A DNA stretch of 25,740 nt from an uncultured Oscillospiraceae bacterium. GTDB lineage: Bacteria; Bacillota; Clostridia; Oscillospirales; Oscillospiraceae. Shown here piece after piece: positions 1 to 6,600 of the stretch. Where the stretch lies: the NCBI GenBank assembly GCA_900757415.1, contig CAAENU010000152.1, forward strand, positions 1 to 25,740, given 5' to 3'. The notes below the pieces were generated by a model. It made no database searches. It had not been told where the DNA came from and saw only the letters and a program-made list of their open reading frames with translations. The translations under genes and the position numbers were made by a program. The first letter of the stretch is position 1. The number at the start of each line of letters is the position of its first letter.

Positions 1-21
1 AAAAGTTTCCCGCCGCTATTT

Positions 22-720
22 TTACGTTTCTTCCCGGCCTTTGCGCTCCGCCTGCGGCGTCAGCGCCACGATTTTGTTGAAATAGTGGTAAAAGGGCACC
101 AGCGTCCTGAACCCCTCAATGATATCCTCCGCCAGCGCAGGAGAGAAGATCCGCTCATCCAGCGGCCCCTCCCAGCGGAGGGAGAGAGACTTTTTCTGAT
201 ACCACGGACGCAGAAGCGCGTCGACCTCGCCCTTGCTGCGGGCATATTCCGGCCCCTCCAGCGTGAACACCGACTGCTTGCCGAACTGCCGCACCAGCCG
301 TGCCAGCTTCTGAGGATGGCGGTCGATCTCTTGGCGGTATGTCTCCATCATGGCGGCGGCAGGCGACCAGAAGCCAAGGCCGAAGCTGTAATAATCCGGT
401 CCCAGCTCAAACCAGAAGGTGGGCCGTCCTGTCCAGTCCTTGTCCCCCGTGCGGATGCACCACCACAGGTGATCCTTATACGGTCCCCGGCCAAAAAGCC
501 GCCGGGCATCCCGGTAAATGCGGGAAACCTTTAAGATCAGCGGCTCATCCGGCAGCAGGGCATGCACCGCATCATATACCTGCTCGCCCAGCGCTTTGGT
601 GGGCGTAAGGAAAGTGCTGATATAGTCGTCCTTGTGCTCCATAAACCAACCCCGCTCATTATTAAAGCGGATGCCCCACATGAAGTCCACGGTCTGTTGG
701 GTATACCCCTGAAATGCCAT
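22..720 (-). CDS. DUF2461 family protein
   Basis: This 232-residue protein resembles the DUF2461 (TIGR02453) family of uncharacterised cytoplasmic proteins found widely in bacteria. Family features visible are an N-terminal block with WF.EHK, a central R.YRDARR..G..PYK segment near residues 67-83, and a Gly/Tyr/Phe-rich core around residues 97-120. The length is normal for the family. The biochemical role is unknown. The ATG lies 9 bases after a GAGGAG ribosome site. A minus-strand promoter (TTGCAT, 17 bp, TACAAT) sits at 756-784. The stop codon is only 21 bases from the window edge, so the downstream context cannot be seen. Confidence 0.85.
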   Translation of the reverse strand: MAFQGYTQQTVDFMWGIRFNNERGWFMEHKDDYISTFLTPTKALGEQVYDAVHALLPDEPLILKVSRIYRDARRLFGRGPYKDHLWWCIRTGDKDWTGRPTFWFELGPDYYSFGLGFWSPAAAMMETYRQEIDRHPQKLARLVRQFGKQSVFTLEGPEYARSKGEVDALLRPWYQKKSLSLRWEGPLDERIFSPALAEDIIEGFRTLVPFYHYFNKIVALTPQAERKGREET

Positions 721-755
721 GACAAAGTGCTCCTCGCTATCGTTCTTTTTCCGCT

Positions 756-784
756 ATTGTAGCCACTTTCGGCCCGAAATGCAA
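756..784 (-). promoter_or_regulatory. promoter of the DUF2461 gene with internal palindrome
   Basis: Read on the minus strand, TTGCAT (784-779) and TACAAT (761-756) are separated by exactly 17 bp. A palindrome, TTTCGG-C-CCGAAA at 767-779, fills the spacer and is a candidate operator. No regulator is identified. Confidence 0.6.
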
Positions 785-792
785 GTGGAAAG

Positions 793-962
793 TTATTCTG
801 CGCAGGGGACGACACGCGCAAGGCAACCCAGCGGCACGGCGCGAGTCATGTCGGCCGCCAGCGGCGGGACGCTGCGGCGGAGATAGAGCGCCAGCCTGGC
901 GGGGCAGCCGGCACAAGAGATGCTGTCGCCTTGCGGCAGTAAGATCAGATCTCCGTTTTCAT
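793..962 (-). pseudogene. frameshifted 56-codon Cys-containing small ORF
   Basis: On the minus strand a good ribosome site (GAAGGAGGAAA) precedes ATG at 962, but this frame stops after five codons. Adding one A to the AAAA run just after the ATG opens a 56-residue frame ending at TAA 795-793. That frame has four cysteines, including a CAGC motif at residues 17-20, and GC-rich codon use like its neighbours. The small protein is not recognised. It could be a decayed gene, a single-base sequence error or a slippage-controlled ORF; one base of sequence cannot tell these apart. It has its own promoter and hairpin upstream at 1066-986 and lies head-to-tail with the DUF2461 gene. Confidence 0.45.
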
Positions 963-985
963 GGCGATTTCCTCCTTCTTCGGCA

Positions 986-1016
986 AAAAGGCGCAGAGCC
1001 GGTAACGGCTCTGCGC
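986..1016 (-). terminator. hairpin with T-run upstream of the small ORF (attenuator-like)
   Basis: On the minus strand a perfect 11-bp stem (GCGCAGAGCCG / CGGCTCTGCGC, loop TTAC) is followed by CTTTTTG, the form of an intrinsic terminator. It lies between the promoter at 1038-1066 and the ribosome site of the 793-962 ORF. It would therefore end transcription before that ORF unless read-through is allowed. Confidence 0.6.
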
Positions 1017-1037
1017 GGTGTAAACTTCTTATATATT

Positions 1038-1066
1038 ATTATACCGCATTTTGCCCATTTTTGCAA
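1038..1066 (-). promoter_or_regulatory. minus-strand promoter upstream of the small ORF
   Basis: On the minus strand TTGCAA (1066-1061) and a perfect TATAAT (1043-1038) are 17 bp apart. Transcription would start near 1031 and enter the hairpin at 1016-991 almost at once. Confidence 0.55.
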
Positions 1067-1156
1067 GGCGGGACAATAACACTTCCCTGCCGAAGGCAAA
1101 AAATTTTGAAAAGGGGGTGGGCTGAAAAATAGGGGTGTATTTTACATTTTAGCACG

Positions 1157-1210
1157 GTGCACCGCTGAATTCAATGGAAATTTTCACTCTTTTTAAATTT
1201 CAGCGTGCAC
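1157..1210. repeat. imperfect inverted repeat upstream of pyrG
   Basis: GTGCACCGCTGAA at 1157-1169 pairs with TTCAGCGTGCAC at 1199-1210, with one unpaired C. The arms flank an AT-rich spacer of 29 bases. The repeat lies about 50 bp upstream of the pyrG -35 box. It could be an operator or a weak terminator, but no T-run follows on either strand. Confidence 0.4.
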
Positions 1211-1257
1211 TATGAAAAAATACAATTACACAGAATTTATTTTGGAAAATATGCGTA

Positions 1258-1286
1258 TTGACGGCAAAAAAGTACACGTTTACAAT
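1258..1286 (+). promoter_or_regulatory. pyrG promoter
   Basis: TTGACG at 1258-1263 and TACAAT at 1281-1286 are 17 bp apart, preceded by an A/T-rich stretch that could act as an UP element. The start should be near 1293. There is no initial G-run, so the reiterative-G attenuation known for Bacillus pyrG is not evident. Confidence 0.7.
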
Positions 1287-1303
1287 GTAGCATATTTTTG
1301 TGA

Positions 1304-1324
1304 GCGCCTGCCGGAGGCAGGCGC
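1304..1324 (+). promoter_or_regulatory. hairpin in the pyrG 5' leader
   Basis: A perfect 9-bp stem, GCGCCTGCC / GGCAGGCGC with loop GGA, lies about 10 bases into the predicted transcript and ends directly before the purine-rich GGAGGG..GGAGAG ribosome region. No T-run follows, so it is not an intrinsic terminator. It could affect ribosome access or mRNA stability. Confidence 0.45.
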
Positions 1325-1345
1325 GGAGGGAACGGAGAGCGCATT

Positions 1346-2935
1346 ATGAAGTATGTATTTGTTACCGGCGGCGTGGTGTCCGGATTGGGTAAGGGCATCT
1401 GCGCGGCATCACTGGGCCGCCTTTTGAAGCAGCGGGGGCTGAAGGTGCGGAACCAGAAATTCGACCCCTATCTGAATGTGGATCCCGGCACCATGAGTCC
1501 CTATCAGCACGGCGAGGTGTTTGTCACCGACGACGGGGCGGAGACCGATCTGGATCTTGGCCACTATGAGCGGTTTGTGGACGAGAGCCTGACGGGACAA
1601 TGCTCCGTGTCCTCCGGCCGGGTGTACTGGGATCTTCTCAACCGGGAGCGGCAGGGCGCGTTTCTGGGCGGCACGGTGCAGATCATTCCTCATGTGACGG
1701 ATGAGATCAAAAGCCACATCTATGCCATGGAGCAGGAAGGTCTGGACGTGCTGATCTGTGAGATTGGCGGCACGGTGGGTGACATTGAAAGCCAGCCGTT
1801 TCTGGAGGCCATCCGACAGGTGGCGGTGGAGAAAGGCCGGGAAAATGTGGTGTACATCCATGTGCCCCTGATCGTGCAGGTGCCTGGCAGCGGCGAGCTG
1901 AAAAGCAAACCCACCCAGCATTCGGTCAAGGAGCTGCTGGGATTGGGGATCCAACCGGATATCCTGGTGTGCCGCAGCGATGTGCCCATTCCGTCGGACA
2001 TGCGGAAAAAGATCGCCCTGTTCTGCAACATGTCTGAGGAGTGCGTGATCCAGAACACCACGGCAGCCACGCTGTATGAGGTGCCGCTGCTGCTGCAGCG
2101 GGAGGGGCTGGACACGATCGTGTGCCGCAAGCTGGGGATTTCCTGCGGCGCGGCGGACATGACCCATTGGGCCGCCATGGTAGATGCTGTCAAAAACGCC
2201 AGAAAAGAAGTGACCATTGCGTTGGTGGGCAAATATGTCCAGCTGCACGATGCCTATCTCAGCGTGGAGGAATCCCTGTTCCACGCGGGGACCGCCTGCG
2301 GCGCGGTGGTCCACATCCGCTGGATCGACTCGGAAACCGTGACGGCGGAAAACGCGGCGCAGGTGCTCTCCGGATGCGGCGGCATTCTGGTGCCCGGCGG
2401 CTTCGGTGACCGGGGCATCGAAGGCATGATCGCCGCGGCGCAGTATGCGCGGGAAAATGGCGTCCCCTATTTCGGCATCTGTCTGGGCATGCAGATCGCC
2501 GTAATCGAGTTTGCCCGCCATGTGCTGGGTTGGGCCGACGCCCATTCCACCGAAATGGCGCCCCAGACGGTTCACCCCGTTATTGACCTGATGCCGGAGC
2601 AGGTAGGCGTCAGCAGCAAAGGCGGCACCATGCGGCTGGGCCAGTACCCCTGCGTGCTGGCGGCAGGCAGCCGTGTCCGCGCTCTGTACGGCCAGAGCGA
2701 GATCAGCGAGCGGCACCGCCACCGCTATGAGTTCAACAACGATTTTCGGGAGAGAATCACCGCCGCGGGATTGCTGCCCACCGGCATCTCCCCCGATGGC
2801 CATCTGGTGGAGATCGTAGAAAATCCCGTCCACCCGTGGTTTGTGGGCGTGCAGTTCCACCCGGAGTTCAAAAGCCGTCCCGACCGGCCCCATCCGCTGT
2901 TCCGCGGCTTTGTGGCGGCGGCGCTGGAACGGTAA
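1346..2935 (+). CDS. pyrG: CTP synthase
   Basis: CTP synthase converts UTP, ATP and glutamine to CTP, the last step of de novo pyrimidine nucleotide synthesis. The 529 residues match the usual bacterial length. The N-terminal amidoligase domain (about 1-270) has the diagnostic start KYVFVTGGVVSGLGKG and the KFDPYLNVDPGTM block at 38-50. The C-terminal class I glutamine amidotransferase domain carries the nucleophile Cys379 in GICLGMQ and the partners His505 and Glu507 in HPEF. The ATG follows a GGAGAG ribosome site by about 8 bases. The gene is monocistronic, with its own promoter at 1258 and a strong terminator at 2941. Confidence 0.98.
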   Translation: MKYVFVTGGVVSGLGKGICAASLGRLLKQRGLKVRNQKFDPYLNVDPGTMSPYQHGEVFVTDDGAETDLDLGHYERFVDESLTGQCSVSSGRVYWDLLNRERQGAFLGGTVQIIPHVTDEIKSHIYAMEQEGLDVLICEIGGTVGDIESQPFLEAIRQVAVEKGRENVVYIHVPLIVQVPGSGELKSKPTQHSVKELLGLGIQPDILVCRSDVPIPSDMRKKIALFCNMSEECVIQNTTAATLYEVPLLLQREGLDTIVCRKLGISCGAADMTHWAAMVDAVKNARKEVTIALVGKYVQLHDAYLSVEESLFHAGTACGAVVHIRWIDSETVTAENAAQVLSGCGGILVPGGFGDRGIEGMIAAAQYARENGVPYFGICLGMQIAVIEFARHVLGWADAHSTEMAPQTVHPVIDLMPEQVGVSSKGGTMRLGQYPCVLAAGSRVRALYGQSEISERHRHRYEFNNDFRERITAAGLLPTGISPDGHLVEIVENPVHPWFVGVQFHPEFKSRPDRPHPLFRGFVAAALER

Positions 2936-2940
2936 AAAGC

Positions 2941-2977
2941 ATGCGGCGCTGCCAGCTGGCAGCGCCGCATATTTTTT
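2941..2977. terminator. bidirectional terminator between pyrG and the EamA gene
   Basis: A perfect 13-bp stem (ATGCGGCGCTGCC / GGCAGCGCCGCAT, loop AGCT) is followed on the plus strand by ATTTTTT. On the minus strand it is followed by GCTTTTTACC. It can thus end both convergent transcripts. Confidence 0.9.
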
Positions 2978-2978
2978 G

Positions 2979-3539
2979 TCAGAACGGGCAAAAGCCAGAC
3001 GGCGTCCCGCCCCATTGCATCGTGCGGGACGCCGCTTTGCGGGGTTGATAATTGTGCAGCACGATGCCGCACAGGATCAGCGCCGCGCCGATGATTCCCA
3101 AAATATCCATGGTCTCATGGAGAAAGACGGCGCTGAGCACCGCCGTTGACAGCGGATTGACCGCGCAGAGCTGTGCCGCCCGCTCCGCCGTGGTATAGCG
3201 CTGGGCCACCGGCTGAAACGTAAAGCCAAAGCAGGAGCACACCAGCGCCAGCGTCAGAATTACACCCCATTCCCGGGCTGTTCCGGGCAGGTGGGGCGAT
3301 TCCAGCAGCAAAGAGGCGACGGCGGCAAACAGAACCGCACCGTGCCACAGGTCGGTTTTTGCGGCGGCGCGCAGCTTTTTCCAGAAGATCACCGCCAGCA
3401 CCGCGAATGCCAGACAGAACCGTACCACCAGCAGATTCAGCGGCGTAAAGCTATTCAGGCCGATCTTGGCAAACAGCAGCGAAGTGCTTCTGGCAAAAAT
3501 CACCGCCGCCAGCAGACATTCGGCTTGTTTCCGGCTCAT
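2979..3539 (-). CDS. short EamA/DMT-type transporter, internally deleted
   Basis: The protein belongs to the drug/metabolite transporter superfamily (EamA). Members normally have about 300 residues and ten helices built from two five-helix halves. Here the 186 residues start like a first half (two helices, then a basic loop near residues 54-63). After about residue 80 the sequence matches the end of a second half: an F.FQ..AQRYT.AERAAQL segment, then NPLSTAVLSAVFLHE, then a last helix. About 110 residues between these seem to be missing in frame. The product may be a non-functional remnant or a reduced five-helix protein. The ribosome site (GGCGGGAT) is weak. A minus-strand promoter lies at 3581-3609. 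Confidence 0.65.
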   Translation of the reverse strand: MSRKQAECLLAAVIFARSTSLLFAKIGLNSFTPLNLLVVRFCLAFAVLAVIFWKKLRAAAKTDLWHGAVLFAAVASLLLESPHLPGTAREWGVILTLALVCSCFGFTFQPVAQRYTTAERAAQLCAVNPLSTAVLSAVFLHETMDILGIIGAALILCGIVLHNYQPRKAASRTMQWGGTPSGFCPF

Positions 3540-3572
3540 GGCAGATCCCGCCTCTCGCTACGGGCATTTTTA

Positions 3573-3601
3573 TTGACTTCATCCTATCACGGTTTTATAC
3601 T
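3573..3601 (+). promoter_or_regulatory. promoter of the three-gene operon
   Basis: TTGACT at 3573-3578 and TATACT at 3596-3601 are 17 bp apart, about 43 bp before the ATG at 3644. It is interleaved with a minus-strand promoter (3581-3609) for the EamA gene. Confidence 0.7.
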
Positions 3602-3609
3602 GGTGTAAA
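3581..3609 (-). promoter_or_regulatory. promoter of the EamA gene
   Basis: On the minus strand TTTACA (3609-3604) and TAGGAT (3586-3581) are 17 bp apart. It overlaps the plus-strand promoter at 3573-3601, so polymerase probably cannot occupy both at once. Confidence 0.5.
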
Positions 3610-3643
3610 GTAAGCATCTTGTACTTTCAGAGGAGGAAGTGAC

Positions 3644-6600
3644 ATGACGCATAAGGCCATATTCCGGCAGCACTGGACACAAGCCTTTACCGAAGCGGAC
3701 TTCTGTACGCGGCTGCACAACGCCGCCACAGCGGCACAGTGGAGCCGTGCGCGGTGGGCGGAGGAGCTGCTGCCCCGCACGCGGCGACTGGACTGCCGCA
3801 CAGTCATCGATACGGCCGCTGAGCAGACGGATATTCCGGAGCCAGACGGCGGATGGCGCGGCTTTGTGCTGCAAAGCGCCATGGGCGGTTTGTATCCCGG
3901 CCACCGTGTCAGCGCGTCGGCGGAGCAGGAGGATTTTGCCCTGTGCGCACTGCTGGCCATTCAGCTGCTGCTGGACAGCGAACGGCAGCTGCTGCCCTTT
4001 GACTGGCGGATGGAATTCGCTTTTTGTTCTGCCGAGGAGGCGGCGGACAGTCCCGATTATCCCCGGTTTTTGCAGGTGTGGCGGCGTTCCTTTGTTTATG
4101 AGCTGCTGCGGCTGAGCAGCGAATTGACGCCCTTCAGCACCCTGCAGCACACCGCCATGGTCCACCATGTGGCCATGACGGCGGGCCGTGCCCTGCGGCG
4201 CAGCGGCGCGCAGGTGGAGCTGGGACTGGTATCCGCCGCCGCAGCAGGTCATGACATCGGCAAATTCGGCTGCATGCCCGGCGAGCGGGTGCCCTATCTG
4301 CACTATTACTATACCGACGAATGGCTGACCCGCGCCGGACTGCCTCAGGTGGGACAGGTGGCGGGCAACCACTCCACATGGGATTTGGAGCTGGCCAATC
4401 TGTCGGTGGAATCCATGCTGCTGATCTATGCCGACTTCCGCTCCAAGCAGCGGCGGGAAACGGATGGGCGGGAGATCGCCGCCCTATACTCCCTGCAGGA
4501 TGCCTTTGATGTGATCCTGTGCAAGCTGGACAATGTGGACGATGCCAAAAAGCGCCGCTATGAATATGTTTACCGCAAGCTGCGAGACTTTGAGGAATAT
4601 CTCCGCTCCCGGGGCGTGGATGTGACGCTTGCGGGGCAGGATACGCCGCCGGAGGAGCCGAAGGATGTGGCGCTGATGGAACCGGAGGCGTATCACCGCG
4701 CCTTTTGCCTGATGGCGGTGGAGCACAACCTGAACATGATGCGCCGGCTGAGCCACGAAAGGCTGTTTTCCGATCTGTTGGAGCGGGCCCGCAGCGAAAA
4801 GGACTGGACACGGGTGCGGACATACCTGTGCATTTTGGAGGATTATTTTACCTATCTCTCCGCCAGTCAGAAGGTGCAGACGGTTTATTTTCTCTATGAG
4901 CTGCTGCTGCACCCGGAGGGCGACATCCGCCGGCAGGCGGCGGCTCTGATGGGACAGGTGATGGCCAAATTCAGCCTGCGCTACAAAAAGGAGCTGCCCT
5001 CGGATGCCGGACAGGCCGCAGTGGAGCAGACGCAGTTTGCCCTGTGGGCGCAATATCTTAACCTGCTGTTCTATCCCGATCACAAGCTGACCCCCCAACA
5101 GATCAGCCACATCCGCTTTACGGCTAAGCTGGTGGTGTCCGCCACGCTGGAGGGCTGCCTGAGTCAGGATGTCGAGCAGTTTCTGGCGGCACTGCTGACC
5201 CACTATCAGTCAGGACAGGTCACCGACGAGGGGGCGGCGCTGGCATTGACCGACACGCTGAGCTATCTGCCGCTGAAGCTGCTGACTGAAGAGCAGGCGG
5301 CGCAGGTGGCCGACTTCGCACTGGCACAGTGCCGCAGCCGCAATCCCTCTCTACAGGCGGCGGCCATGCAGTTTTTCCTGCGGGCACGGCAGACGCTGGC
5401 GTCGGAACACCCGCTGTGCGCCGCCATGTGCCGGCTGCGGACGGAGCAGCCGGCGCTGGGATTGCCCTCGCTGCGTTATCAGTACGCGCTGGTGTGCGGC
5501 ACGGCGGCGGAGGACGCGGTACGGTCCGTGCAGCCGGAGGAATTGTCCGACATACTGCTGGACAACCTGAAAACCGCTACGCCGTGGATGATCAAGGTGG
5601 TCAACGTGGAGCTGCTGGCCCGCTATGCCGCCGGCGGAGGCGGCAGCGCCATGCAGATCGCGGCCCATTTTGCCAACCTGATCCGCGTCAGCGAGGCGGT
5701 GGTGGTGCGCGAGCGAGCCGGCCGCGCCCTGCTGGGCATCGCGCCGCGGCTGAGCTGCGAGGAGCGCAACGAGGTGGCCGTGGAGCTGGCCAAGGCGCTG
5801 GAGGCGGGCCACTATGAATTTTCCAAGTATATTCCCCAGTATCTGGGGGCCTTTATGCTGTGGCTGCCGCCGGCAGAGCTGGACGAACTGATCACCTATC
5901 TGACCGGACTCCTCAGCCACTCCTCCGACAGCGTGGCGGCCTCGGCATTGGATACGGCAGGTTATCTGCTGGAAAACTACCGGCTTTATGACCTGCGTTT
6001 TCCGGAGGAGCAGGATGTATGGGGCCGCCGCAGAAGGCGGCTGGCGGGACTGCTGCTGAAGGGCATGGCCTCTTACCGCCAGACGGTGCAGCAGGAGGCC
6101 ATGTACGTTATGGGAGATACCCTCTTCTCCTCCCCGCGGCTGCCTGATGAGCGCAAGGCATGGCTGTTCACCCTGTGCGCCCACAAGCTGCTGTTTTTGA
6201 TCCGGGAAAACCGCAGCGGCGGACTGAACGACCTGTACTGCTCGGCCGCACTGTACCGCATTTACCAGTTTATTGTCCGCTATGAGACGGATCATGGCCC
6301 GTTTCAATTCCACCGGCGGGACAAGATCGCGTTCTTCCCCGGAACATTCGACCCCTTCACCCTGTCTCATAAGGCGCTGGCCTGTACGATCCGCGACATG
6401 GGGTATGAGGTGTATCTGGCGGTGGATGAATTCTCATGGTCGAAAAAGACCCAACCCAGCCTGATCCGGCGGCAGATCGCCTCCATGTCGGTGGCGGATG
6501 AATTCCATGTGCAGCTGTTTCCCTATAATATCCCCATCAACATCGCCAATCCCAACGATCTGAAACGGCTGCGGCAGCTGTTTGCCGGCCGGGAGCTGTA

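Noticed and set aside
1409..2893. 494-codon open frame antisense to pyrG
   Set aside because: It is a by-product of GC-rich codon use on the pyrG strand; the product is rich in His, Gln and Arg with no known domain and no ribosome site.
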